This document shows positions 8,101 through 14,213 of a DNA stretch of 26,500 bases, one piece after another. Within the stretch, counting starts at the first letter, position 1, and every line of letters begins with the position of its first letter. This stretch comes from Elusimicrobia bacterium RIFOXYB2_FULL_49_7 (GTDB lineage Bacteria; Fibrobacterota; OXYB2-FULL-49-7). Where the stretch lies: assembly GCA_001800515.1 (NCBI GenBank), contig MGVN01000075.1, positions 25,876 through 52,375 of the forward strand. Direction: 5' to 3'. A program made the position numbers and the translations under genes. Below the pieces are notes generated by a model that worked only from the letters and a program-made list of their open reading frames with translations, made no database searches and was not told the origin of the DNA.

Positions 8101-9275
8101 TGGTTCTCCTTATTCTCCCTAGTTGAAGGAATGAATATTTTATGCCCGTTTTTCTGTGCATATCCTAGAGGGGCGCCTTCAAATAATGGTATTAATACAA
8201 GCGGATGACCTTGTGCAGCCAATTTGCGGAAGGTCTCCAAATCTCTGACGACAACGCTCCGTGACCATTGAGCGATTTTTTGTTCGTTCTTTTCCATTGA
8301 GGAAATCACGGCACAAAGGTAGGCAATTGCTATATCGCTCTCAGATACGTGAAGAACTATCCGTTGCTCAGAGGAAGTTGTTAAGAATTTTATGACCGTA
8401 TCACGTTCATTCGGTTGGGATCTTAGCAATAGCGCCTCATCCAGAGCAGGTTCTGTTGAACACCACCATTCATCCCATGCGATTGCAAGTGGACTGGCAT
8501 TTTCAGCCGGTATTAACCCGATTTCTTTTGCAAGCCACAATCCAACAACCGGAGCAGTTTCCAGCCAATGCTCCAAATCGTCAGCATCATATACTCGAAC
8601 ATCTTTCCACCCGGTACTTTTCTTCTTTTCTGATACCCACTCTTCTTTTTTAGTCCATCGTCTTGGCGTAATAAAAATAAAAGTCGATTGGGTTATATCC
8701 GCACCACGGGGATTTTCGGTTCTTTTAATAAAGTCGCCTTCCGCTTTACCCCGAATATCCTTATTGCGGCCCGTCTCCCAAAATGTGGTACCCTGTGGAA
8801 CGAATGGGTGTGTGTGGCCGTCATTATAAACTGTGCGTCCATCCCAACCACCGATGTTCACACTGTCGCCTGATGGCATTGAAAGCACGTCCACATTGGC
8901 GGTCGCTGTTATTAAGCGCCGGATGATCTCCGGTAATTTTCCCTCGGCATCCCTTGTATCTGCAAATTGGGAAAGTTTTGTCGCGTCTATTAAACGGAGA
9001 ATGTTCTGGATTCCGATTCTCCAGGCCGCATCCTCTTCTCCTGGATTTTGGCCCCTTGCTGTTGATTCAGAACCATACCCGGCCATTTCCATCAATTTGT
9101 CGAAATCAATTCCATAGTAGTTTGAAAGTTTTGAAAGCAATTCTGTCGCGGGTTTTTTAATTTTTCCGCTTTCTACCATACTCAGGTGGGCATTAGGTAT
9201 ACCGGTATCCTCCTGTACCTGCCGTAATGTCTTTTTTTTCAACTTTCTTGCTTCCCTTAGATATTCGCCTAACAT
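5196..9275 (-). CDS. Large Xre-HTH / nuclease-like / helical-repeat protein, putative defence effector
   Basis: Two in-frame ATGs lie at 9281 and 9275. AAGGAG touches the first but is six bases from the second, so 9275 is preferred, giving 1359 residues. Residues about 1-65 form an Xre/HipB-like HTH (LREARKLKKKTLRQVQEDTG, then a SMVESGK recognition turn). Residues about 130-260 resemble a restriction-endonuclease-like fold: GWDG, then TTFWETG..RGKAEGDFIKRT, FIFITPRRW, VRVYDADDLEHWLE and APVVGLWLA. Residues about 280-430 sit where an NTPase would, but no Walker A GxxxxGK[ST] is seen (EQRIVLHVSESDIAIAYL). A long alpha-helical body follows. The tail carries VYNKRGVTTKG..GGNQERELADRYAKWA, a motif I have seen ending other very large uncharacterised proteins. 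It neighbours a restriction-modification pair and a recombinase, so a defence role is inferred. The exact family is not recognised. Confidence 0.75.
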   Translation of the reverse strand: MLGEYLREARKLKKKTLRQVQEDTGIPNAHLSMVESGKIKKPATELLSKLSNYYGIDFDKLMEMAGYGSESTARGQNPGEEDAAWRIGIQNILRLIDATKLSQFADTRDAEGKLPEIIRRLITATANVDVLSMPSGDSVNIGGWDGRTVYNDGHTHPFVPQGTTFWETGRNKDIRGKAEGDFIKRTENPRGADITQSTFIFITPRRWTKKEEWVSEKKKSTGWKDVRVYDADDLEHWLETAPVVGLWLAKEIGLIPAENASPLAIAWDEWWCSTEPALDEALLLRSQPNERDTVIKFLTTSSEQRIVLHVSESDIAIAYLCAVISSMEKNEQKIAQWSRSVVVRDLETFRKLAAQGHPLVLIPLFEGAPLGYAQKNGHKIFIPSTRENKENQGPSIKRLPIKVIEEHLQMEGGMTEHEAHRFARRTHGSISILRRLLADENEISRPEWIKPELGAQLILFALAGSWDSANEGDREILSELAGRPYSEIEPMVQSCCIGGNAPFRKIGTLYTLTSNEYVYSYLRDFIAPMMLNNLRDVCLKVFGEIDPKYDLKKEDRFAAAMYNKKRKYSSAIRQGLSTSLVLLATQPLDQVPDVEGFVAGTMYQLLRNKSEWQFWASLSDVLSILAEAAPDPLLEAIEIICREKTDNLREIFFQTTSMGGCDYAALLWALECCAWNEQYIGRVTDILIHLSRIENKGSNWANKPSNSLLTIFMLWMPQTAASLEKRFQIIDSFIDRHPDEIWGLLLGLIPSNHGFAMPNCKPKHRSWADSCTSKVTTKEVYDGVKLVCDRLPGLLTKDPSRWSSILEKVFDIPYVNVRHQLLDMLINADLQIINDKTKIKIWDSLENKLYHHKEFPDAVWSIKGETLQRLESAYKHFIPEDLLIKWSRIFGYGFRHPDCVSAKHDYNEQSRLLQELQIKAANEIYNKMGFEGVLKLAQQAQHPRLVGASAACIEKISEKDYDIIADFDNKGEQQLKEFLAGFVLQSYNKKKGHDWAIGFINEKKKLTPDRIIQFLLYIPSRLTTWELAEKMGKDISEQYWKKLPPGTFPWDQNEIPMAAKKYLEHGRPLEAFSLLSHFSYIFKPENIPSELALSVLNGLLNADLDSDDWQSARGNFGYSLEHIIDILRNNPGVDRKELAKIEWNFMSAFGHGNKPKNLVEWLNQEPEAFAEIIQITFRPKDEEPEKDEELTEQKKILARRGFDLLYGYKDVPGLQADGTLDAKHLLDWVSRVRQLCAKMGRLKITDDTIGQIIANAPADPVDNCWPHMAVRDILETYQTKELEDGFCVGVYNKRGVTTKGCFEGGNQERELADRYAKWAIHCEGKWNRTAKVLRDIERGYRREAKSEDIRAEQDMHMSE

Positions 9276-9296
9276 AGGCATCTCCTTATTTAAAAT

Positions 9297-9321
9297 CTAA
9301 TCTGCTAATGCTAAACGCTAA
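9297..9321 (-). promoter_or_regulatory. TTAGC direct repeats between promoter and start, candidate autoregulatory operator
   Basis: On the minus strand three TTAGC copies occur at 9321-9317, 9314-9310 and 9308-9304, with a fourth partial copy (ATTAG) at 9301-9297. They lie between the -10 box and the ribosome site of the large HTH protein. Spacing of 6-7 bp puts them on different faces of the helix. Because the gene itself encodes an Xre-type HTH, self-repression is a reasonable inference. Confidence 0.45.
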
Positions 9322-9322
9322 T

Positions 9323-9351
9323 AATATAGATATTCAATTAGAAGATGTCAA
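9323..9351 (-). promoter_or_regulatory. Sigma-70 promoter TTGACA-N17-TATATT
   Basis: Minus strand: the -35 box TTGACA is at 9351-9346, the spacer is exactly 17 bp, and the -10 box TATATT is at 9328-9323. It lies about 48 bp upstream of the chosen ATG at 9275 in an AT-rich gap, and points at the large HTH-nuclease-like gene. The near-consensus quality implies strong basal expression unless repressed. Confidence 0.8.
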
Positions 9352-9397
9352 ATATATTATGGAATATGGATGATTCTGTTGAATATTGAACCATTGC

Positions 9398-10090
9398 CTA
9401 ATTCCCAATCCCTTCCGATCCATCCTTTTCTTCTTCCTGTTTTTCTTTCAGCTTTTTTCTCATGGTCATGTACGTGATTGGGATAATCCTTGTCGCGCAG
9501 GGATGCTTTTCGTTGACCACTTTCCGCAGTTCTTCCTTTTGCAGCCGGGTATAGATTTGGGTCGTGTTGGTGCGCTCATGGCCAAGTAGCTCCTGGATAT
9601 AACGAATATTGCATCCATTCAGAAGCATGTGGGTTGCGCAGGCATGGCGGTACAGGTGCGCGTGAAAGGGAGTCTTTTTCCTGAATAGCTGGCTGACTGA
9701 TGCCGGATTCATCCTTGCCCCCATATCCTTGCCCTTAATCTGAACGAACATAGGTTTTCGCGGTTCCTTGATGGTCTTGTAATAGGCCTCAAGAGCTTTC
9801 AGGCACCGCTTCGTGACGGGAACGACTCTTTCTTTCCTGAATTTTCCCAAAACGTGGGCCGTCATATTCTTGACGTTCACGTCCTCGACATTGAGGTTGG
9901 AGATCTTGCAGGCGCGAAGCCCGCTGCCGTAGGCAAGCTCCAGCATGAGCAGGTTCCGCCTTCCCCCAATGGTTTTGTCTTTCTTCATTGCGCGGAAGAC
10001 TTTTTTTATTTCTTCAAGCGAAGGAGCCATAATAGTCGGCACCTTCTTTGGAAAAATGATCCTTATGAACCCCATGCCCGTGTACGCCAC
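9398..10090 (-). CDS. Tyrosine recombinase catalytic domain, N-terminally truncated (XerC/XerD-like)
   Basis: The catalytic half of a phage/Xer-type integrase is intact: Arg59 in SGLRACKISNL, Lys83 in GKFRKERVVP, His145 and Arg148 in HAHLYRHACATHM, His171 in ELLGHERTNTTQ and the nucleophile Tyr180 in QIYTRLQ. The N-terminal core-binding SAM-like domain is absent. Where it should be, the frame runs straight back into glycosyltransferase sequence (EVAYTGMGFIR). The true integrase homology seems to begin near 10060 (FPKKVPTIMAPSLEEI). The nominal GTG start at 10090 therefore belongs to the foreign part; an internal ATG at about 10030 is an alternative. A recombinase without its arm domain is unlikely to be active. 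It probably once moved the neighbouring cassette or belonged to another element. Confidence 0.8.
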   Translation of the reverse strand: MAYTGMGFIRIIFPKKVPTIMAPSLEEIKKVFRAMKKDKTIGGRRNLLMLELAYGSGLRACKISNLNVEDVNVKNMTAHVLGKFRKERVVPVTKRCLKALEAYYKTIKEPRKPMFVQIKGKDMGARMNPASVSQLFRKKTPFHAHLYRHACATHMLLNGCNIRYIQELLGHERTNTTQIYTRLQKEELRKVVNEKHPCATRIIPITYMTMRKKLKEKQEEEKDGSEGIGN

Positions 10091-10529
10091 TTCAAAAGGG
10101 ATCTTTTCAGAACTGATATCAGCCGGGGTCAGAAATTGAAATGCACCATGCTGTTGAAAAAAGACTTCATCCCATTCTTTGACAGTGGCATAACATTTCC
10201 CCCTCGTCCATCAGATAGAGCCCTGAAACAATATCTGCATTGTGGTTGACAAGCTTGATAATCTGTGCGGGCCGGAAGATGATATCCGAATCAATCCACA
10301 GGAGATAATCGTATTCCACCTGCCCGTTAAAAGGTCTTTGCTCTTTTCCTCTTGAAAAATCACCCCCCAGGCACATGTTCCGGACAAAATAGATGTTATT
10401 GGATTCCCGGTGACTGACCATATAAGCGATGTTATTTTTTCCAAAGAAATGGATGGTTTCAGTCCAAGCGTCCAGAAATTTTCCGGAGAAATTACTGCCC
10501 GGCAGACAGAGGATGATTTTGAGTGCCAT
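10061..10529 (-). pseudogene. Glycosyltransferase-like fragment, frameshifted and cut by the recombinase
   Basis: From ATG 10529, preceded by AAGGA eight bases upstream, the minus strand encodes ALKIILCLPG..FSGKFLDAW, NIYFVRNMCLGGD and YDYLLWIDSDIIF. This is a GT-A/family-2-like glycosyltransferase start with the metal-binding DSD at residues 80-82. After IVSGLYLMDEG the frame hits a stop at 10167. Removing one G from the five-G run at 10199-10203 restores DEGKCYATVKEWDE..FFQQHGAFQFLTPADI and runs on to EVAYTGMGF. There the normal sequence ends and integrase sequence takes over at about 10060. It therefore carries both a 1-base insertion and a 3' replacement. A sequencing error could explain the homopolymer change but not the fusion. 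Confidence 0.75.
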
Positions 10530-10663
10530 ATTTTGGGTCCTTTCTTATACCAAGAATATAACACACAATCCTCAAAATCCCTGAGCAATCTCCACCTGTA
10601 TTTGAGGTAGAATTTGCTAAAACTCGAAAACTCGTTTTTAAACTAAATTGGAAAAAATGGAAT

Positions 10664-11119
10664 TTATGATACCGACCGAATTGATCGATTTTGCCAATTT
10701 GATAGGAATGGTAACAGTGGTTTCATCAGCCGCTTCAATTGCTGCGTGGTGCTCTGGTCTGTTTCATCAATAGCTACCTCCCCAATAGTCATCTCCGGAA
10801 ACCGGGTCATCAGTGCCATTGCTTTTGCCCGGATCTGACTCCGCCGAAAGGCTGCCGGTGTTCGTCCGGTCCGCTCTTTAAAACGATCCACCCAGCGCCA
10901 ATGCGCCTTCTTTTTAAAAGCTTCTGCAAGCTCGTTTTCCAAATGCGCCCTCCTTCGCTCACCTTCCAACAGACCGATGTTAGCTGCTTGCAACAATCCC
11001 TCAAAACCGGCTTCCATCTTTTCTTGATACGCATCCGGTCCTGCTGCTCCGGCTTTAAAACTGAGTGAGCCTGAACCGGCGGTAATGGCCAGTATATAGG
11101 AAAAAGGGGAGAGAATACG
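10664..11119 (-). pseudogene. Decayed AraC-family regulator, C-terminal DNA-binding part
   Basis: A minus-strand frame open from 11119 to a stop at 10664 contains the double-HTH pattern of AraC proteins. HLENELAEAF begins HTH1, and WRWVDRFKERTGRTPAAFRR is its typical end. Then come SQIRAKAMALMTRFPEMTIGEVA, and DQSTTQQLKRLMK in the second HTH, with the last part eroded (PLLPFLSNWQ instead of the usual G-x-TP-x-x-[FY]R). Upstream, the frame is broken by a TGA at 11120-11122. A different frame carries a plausible leading piece (MHPEVRFFASPEIDKPHSVV from 11199), so a frameshift near 11085-11120 is likely. No intact start is seen. The AraC identity rests on motif resemblance only, so confidence is moderate. 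Confidence 0.45.
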
Positions 11120-11225
11120 TCATCCACGACCAGAACAGATACGACAGAATGCGGCTTGTCAATCTCAGGAGAGGCAAAGAAGCGGACTTCCGGGTGCATG
11201 TAAAGGAAAAATAGAAATCGTTATA

Positions 11226-11235
11226 GGGGGGGGGG
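11226..11235 (+). repeat. Ten-G homopolymer in a geneless stretch
   Basis: A run of ten G lies at 11226-11235 in the 11200-11474 gap between the AraC-like remnant and the ORF6N gene. Apart from this run and the inverted repeat at 11364-11380, I see nothing coding in the gap. Such runs slip during replication; here no gene reading frame is affected. Confidence 0.6.
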
Positions 11236-11363
11236 CAATATCCGTGCCAAGAAATTAAGAGGTGGGGAAAATGGTTGGAATAGATTCTTGGAAAAGAAGG
11301 TCAAAGTCCGGTCTTTGCTTTTTAACGAACCTCTGAACTGCCTGTGCCAGGGATTAAAATGTG

Positions 11364-11380
11364 GTGACAGAATTTGTCAC
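11364..11380. promoter_or_regulatory. Perfect inverted repeat GTGACA-N5-TGTCAC, candidate operator
   Basis: GTGACA GAATT TGTCAC is a perfect 6-bp dyad with a 5-bp centre. It is nested within a wider CCTGTG (11341-11346) ... CACAGG (11378-11383) pairing that overlaps it. It lies about 95 bp upstream of the ORF6N start at 11475 and is the only symmetrical site there. It could be an operator or a small hairpin. Confidence 0.4.
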
Positions 11381-11474
11381 AGGCATAACGGTCAGACGGA
11401 AAGAAAATGATGAATGCACGCGTACTCATATTGAAAATATTTGCTTAAACACATCATATTTAATTGGAGTCATA

Positions 11475-12014
11475 ATGAAAACCACTCTTGTTCCTGTAGA
11501 GACTATCACTGAAAAGATTTTCGAGATACGCGGCCCAAAAGTCATGGTTGATGCTGACTTGGCAGTGCTCTATGGCGTACCTACTAAGCGACTCAATGAA
11601 GCTGTAAAGAGGAACATAAAACGGTTTCCAGAAGATTTAATGTTTCAACTCACGGTAAAAGAGCGCTATGAACTGGTCGCAAATTGCGACCGGTTTACAC
11701 AATGGAAGCATTCTATCACTCTGCCGCATGCATTTACGGAAGCAGGCGTAGCCATGCTTTCGAGTATTCTCAACTCAGATAAAGCCATTCAAGTCAACCT
11801 TCAAATTATCCGTGCCTTTATCCGGCTCCGTAGAATGATCGGTCAACACGAAGTCTTGCGTCTTGCCATTGAAGGTCTGGAGCGCAGGGCTGATAAAAAT
11901 GAACGCGACATTCAACTGGCATTGACCTTTCTTAAAGAAATTCTTTTCCCTTCCGAGAAAGAGATTCAAAAGAAGCCTTACAAGATGGGCTTCATCCAGC
12001 ACAAAAAAGACTGA
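11475..12014 (+). CDS. ORF6N domain-containing protein
   Basis: The start at 11475 (GGAG five bases upstream) is preferred over upstream in-frame codons because it coincides with the start of the domain. The 179 residues open with the ORF6N (PF10543) pattern: ITEKIFEIRGPKVMVDADLA, VLYGVPTKRLNEAVKRN, RFPEDLMFQLT, then HAFTEAGVAMLSSILNSD and IRAFIRLRRMI. A predicted helical C-terminus follows. ORF6N domains occur in phage antirepressor-like DNA-binding proteins and, very often, as solitary genes in accessory regions of Bacteroidota/Fibrobacterota-type genomes, where their role is unclear. It lies alone among recombinase and regulator debris, consistent with mobile origin. The gene looks intact. 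Confidence 0.9.
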   Translation: MKTTLVPVETITEKIFEIRGPKVMVDADLAVLYGVPTKRLNEAVKRNIKRFPEDLMFQLTVKERYELVANCDRFTQWKHSITLPHAFTEAGVAMLSSILNSDKAIQVNLQIIRAFIRLRRMIGQHEVLRLAIEGLERRADKNERDIQLALTFLKEILFPSEKEIQKKPYKMGFIQHKKD

Positions 12015-12061
12015 TTCGCTCTTGATGCTTCTTGAAGCAAGAGGCAGCTGCAAATTCGCTA

Positions 12062-12090
12062 TTGACAAAAACCGGAAAATGTATTATAAT
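12062..12090 (+). promoter_or_regulatory. Consensus sigma-70 promoter TTGACA-N17-TATAAT
   Basis: A perfect -35 box (12062-12067), a 17-bp spacer and a perfect -10 box (12085-12090) sit about 155 bp upstream of the TetR gene and face the efflux operon. Both hexamers equal the consensus, so transcription should be strong when not repressed. Confidence 0.9.
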
Positions 12091-12106
12091 TTAACCGGAT
12101 GGTTAA
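12091..12106. promoter_or_regulatory. Palindromic operator TTAACC-N4-GGTTAA abutting the -10 box
   Basis: TTAACCGGATGGTTAA begins at the base after the -10 box, so it covers the transcription start. A half-site-like AACCGG recurs in the spacer at 12070-12075. The first gene of the operon encodes a TetR protein, so this is the probable TetR operator and the operon is probably self-repressed. Known: TetR-family repressors usually bind such short dyads. Inferred: the pairing here. Confidence 0.75.
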
Positions 12107-12115
12107 GCTGAACGG

Positions 12116-12225
12116 TTAGCGGCGCTTCGACAGGCTCAGCGGCCGCTAAAAGAAACTAATGTGTCTTATAAAGAAAGTGGCTATTAATAACTGCGGGCGC
12201 TGAGCCTGTCGAAGCGCCGCAGTTA
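12116..12225. repeat. Pair of REP-like hairpins in opposite orientation, efflux operon leader
   Basis: The left hairpin is at 12116-12149, with stems TTAGCGGC/GCCGCTAA and an inner CGCT/AGCG. The right hairpin is at 12188-12225, with stem TAACTGCG..CGCT pairing AGCGCCGCAGTTA and one bulged G. They carry the loop TCGACAGGCTC and its reverse complement. The 20-mer GGCGCTTCGACAGGCTCAGC at 12121-12140 is repeated inverted and perfect at 12199-12218. The pair lies between the promoter/operator and tetR, so it will be in the mRNA leader. The CTTCGACAGGCTCAG core is one I have seen scattered through many environmental genomes. No REP-type transposase is in the window. Confidence 0.85.
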
Positions 12226-12246
12226 ACATGGGGATGGCTAATTATC

Positions 12247-12900
12247 ATGAAAAAACCTGAAAAATCTCAAAAAACCGAACAAATCATCCTAAACACTGCG
12301 CAACAGACTTTTGCAGAACAGGGGCTCTCCGGTGCGCGTATGCAGGCCATTGCCAAAGAGGCGAAGGTTAACAAGGCGCTGCTCCATTACTACTTTCGCT
12401 CCAAAGAGAAACTCTATGAAGCAGTGCTGAAAAATATTATTGGCCAGGTCTGGACCACCATCCGCCAGGAAATGAAGGCAGAAAACAAAAGCCAGAAAAT
12501 AGAAGAAGTCATTCGAATCATTGTGTCAGCCTATGTCCGAACACTTCGAAACAATCCCGTTTTTCCCAGAATCATGTTGCACGAGATGGCGGTGGGCGGC
12601 ACTCACCTCTCCGTCATTGTGGAAGAGCTGGTCGGCTCCTTTGGGGATCTTCTCGGCAGATTGATGGTGGCTATCCAAGCCGGGGTCAAAGAAAGGCGAA
12701 TCAAGCCCATTGAGCCCGTGCATATCATCATCAATTTAATGGGCATGACCATTGCCACCTTTCTGTTGCAACCTATTATTCCACTCTTTTATTACCGAGT
12801 CTTTAAGAGTGAATTCAAGGCAGATGACGCCTTTTTTGAAAAACGAATTGAGGTCATTACTGAAACCCTGTGCAACGGTATCTTGGTTCGGAAAGGATAA
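12247..12900 (+). CDS. TetR/AcrR-family repressor of the efflux operon
   Basis: The 217-residue protein has a canonical TetR HTH at residues about 11-58: IILNTAQQTFAEQGLSGARM, AIAKEAKVNKALLHYYFRSK, EKLYEAVL. This is followed by an all-helical ligand and dimer domain with a hydrophobic stretch (IIINLMGMTIATFLLQPIIP). The length is normal for the family. It is the first gene behind the promoter at 12062 and the dyad at 12091, with the TolC gene starting 3 bp after its stop. It is therefore probably an autorepressor that senses a substrate of the pump. The arrangement parallels E. coli ybiH (cecR) next to ybhGFSR. No clear Shine-Dalgarno sits right before the ATG; a G-rich stretch (GGGGATGG) lies about 10 bases upstream. 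Confidence 0.92.
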   Translation: MKKPEKSQKTEQIILNTAQQTFAEQGLSGARMQAIAKEAKVNKALLHYYFRSKEKLYEAVLKNIIGQVWTTIRQEMKAENKSQKIEEVIRIIVSAYVRTLRNNPVFPRIMLHEMAVGGTHLSVIVEELVGSFGDLLGRLMVAIQAGVKERRIKPIEPVHIIINLMGMTIATFLLQPIIPLFYYRVFKSEFKADDAFFEKRIEVITETLCNGILVRKG

Positions 12901-12903
12901 TCT

Positions 12904-14199
12904 ATGCGAATACTTGGGTTATTCATGTTTCTCATTGTCAGTCAGACGGTCTTGAGCCTAACCTTGTCGGAATCTCAAAATCTGTTATTTCAGCAGAATA
13001 AAGATATCGCTGTCATTGAAGCACAAATCAGCCAGGATAAGGCGGCAGTGAGTGAAGCGTGGTCCGCTTTTCAGCCTACCGTGGCATTACGCGGACAATA
13101 TGGATATCAAAGTGAAGTTCAGACCCTGGAATTGCCAACACCTATTCCGAGCATTACCACCCGCCGCGATATGGGCGACCATGACAAGACCGAGTGGGGG
13201 GCGGATATCCAAATCCCTTTATTTACCGGTTTGGGCCGGTATTATAATGTCAAAAGCCGAGACGCATTTTTGCAAAGTGAGCAGATGAATCTTGAAGCCA
13301 TCAAGAACAGCCTTTCCTTCCGATTGGGACAGCTCTTTTTTGCTTTGGAATTGGCGACTCAACGGACTCAAACACAAGAGGCATTAATTCGTCAATTTGT
13401 GCAATATCGGGATCAGACCGTAGAACAACACAATGCAGGGGTGGTGGCTGCTACGCGCGTGTCTGAAGCCGAGGCTCGACTGGCCACTGCAAAGGCGGAG
13501 CGGGTGGCCATGGCCGATCAGATTGATTCGTTGAGACTTGAAATAGGCCAATTGATTGGAAGACCGGATACGGTTATGGTGTTTGACTTTGCCAATGCTG
13601 CGCCTGATTCTGCGGAAAGTGCTAGATTAATGAACAGTAGGGGAGCCCGGGATAGACCTGAAATGGCGGCGTATGACTGTTCGAGTCGTTTGCTGGAATA
13701 TCGAAAAAAGGGGCTGACGAGCCAACTTCTCCCCACACTCTCCGCCTCAGCAGGTTTACGATATGGAAACCCGGGCCTTAGTCTTTCTTCCGATGAATTT
13801 ATGTCCTGGCAGGTGGCAGGTTTGTCTCTGAATTGGACCGTGTATGACGGAATGAAGACATTGTATCAAAAGCGTCAGGTTGAACAGAGTTTGGTTGTCA
13901 CCCGTTTACGAAAGGAAAAAGAGAGTGAACAGTGGACAAAAGCCCTTTCTCAAGCGCGGCTGAAATGGATTCAAGCCAACGATCAATTGAAGGCAGCCCG
14001 CCTTGCAGAATCCGCTTCAGAAGAATATGCGTCTGATTTAAAAAACGGGTTGGATGCCGGCACCGTCACTTCTTTGGAATATCTGAATGCTCTGTCCGGT
14101 CTGGCGCAGGCGCGATGGATGGTTCATCAGGCTCGTTTTCAGGTCAACAGCGCCGCCTTAGCCATTCGTTATGCTTCCGGTACCCCCCTTCGATTTTAA
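12904..14199 (+). CDS. TolC-family outer-membrane efflux channel
   Basis: This is a 431-residue protein with a cleavable-type signal peptide (LGLFMFLIVSQTVLS) and two tandem outer-membrane-efflux repeats. Each has an opening helix (LSESQNLLFQQNKDIAVIEA; later ESARLMNSRGARDRPEMAA), a short beta-hairpin (FQPTVALRGQYGY; LLPTLSASAGLRYG) and long coiled helices. Such proteins trimerise into a beta-barrel with a periplasmic tunnel and dock to an HlyD-type adaptor. AAGGA precedes the ATG and the gap to tetR is 3 bp. A dedicated channel inside the operon differs from E. coli ybhGFSR, which has none of its own. The HlyD-like adaptor begins 14 bp downstream. Confidence 0.93.
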   Translation: MRILGLFMFLIVSQTVLSLTLSESQNLLFQQNKDIAVIEAQISQDKAAVSEAWSAFQPTVALRGQYGYQSEVQTLELPTPIPSITTRRDMGDHDKTEWGADIQIPLFTGLGRYYNVKSRDAFLQSEQMNLEAIKNSLSFRLGQLFFALELATQRTQTQEALIRQFVQYRDQTVEQHNAGVVAATRVSEAEARLATAKAERVAMADQIDSLRLEIGQLIGRPDTVMVFDFANAAPDSAESARLMNSRGARDRPEMAAYDCSSRLLEYRKKGLTSQLLPTLSASAGLRYGNPGLSLSSDEFMSWQVAGLSLNWTVYDGMKTLYQKRQVEQSLVVTRLRKEKESEQWTKALSQARLKWIQANDQLKAARLAESASEEYASDLKNGLDAGTVTSLEYLNALSGLAQARWMVHQARFQVNSAALAIRYASGTPLRF

Positions 14200-14213
14200 C
14201 CCATGAGGAAAAT

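Noticed and set aside
8392..8829. 145-residue plus-strand frame antisense to the HTH giant
   Set aside because: It is Ser/Pro-rich, without domain features, inside a long well-formed gene on the other strand; a frame shadow.
10211..10588. 125-residue minus-strand frame overlapping the glycosyltransferase fragment
   Set aside because: It is another frame of the same DNA; the glycosyltransferase motifs (DSD, NMCLGGD) lie in the 10529 frame.
11226..11235. G10 tract as a phase-variation switch
   Set aside because: No reading frame or promoter spacer crosses it that I can identify, so there is nothing for it to switch.
12021..12041. Hairpin TGCTTC-TT-GAAGCA after the ORF6N gene as a terminator
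   Set aside because: The stem is short with a very tight loop and no T-run follows it, so terminator function is not supported.
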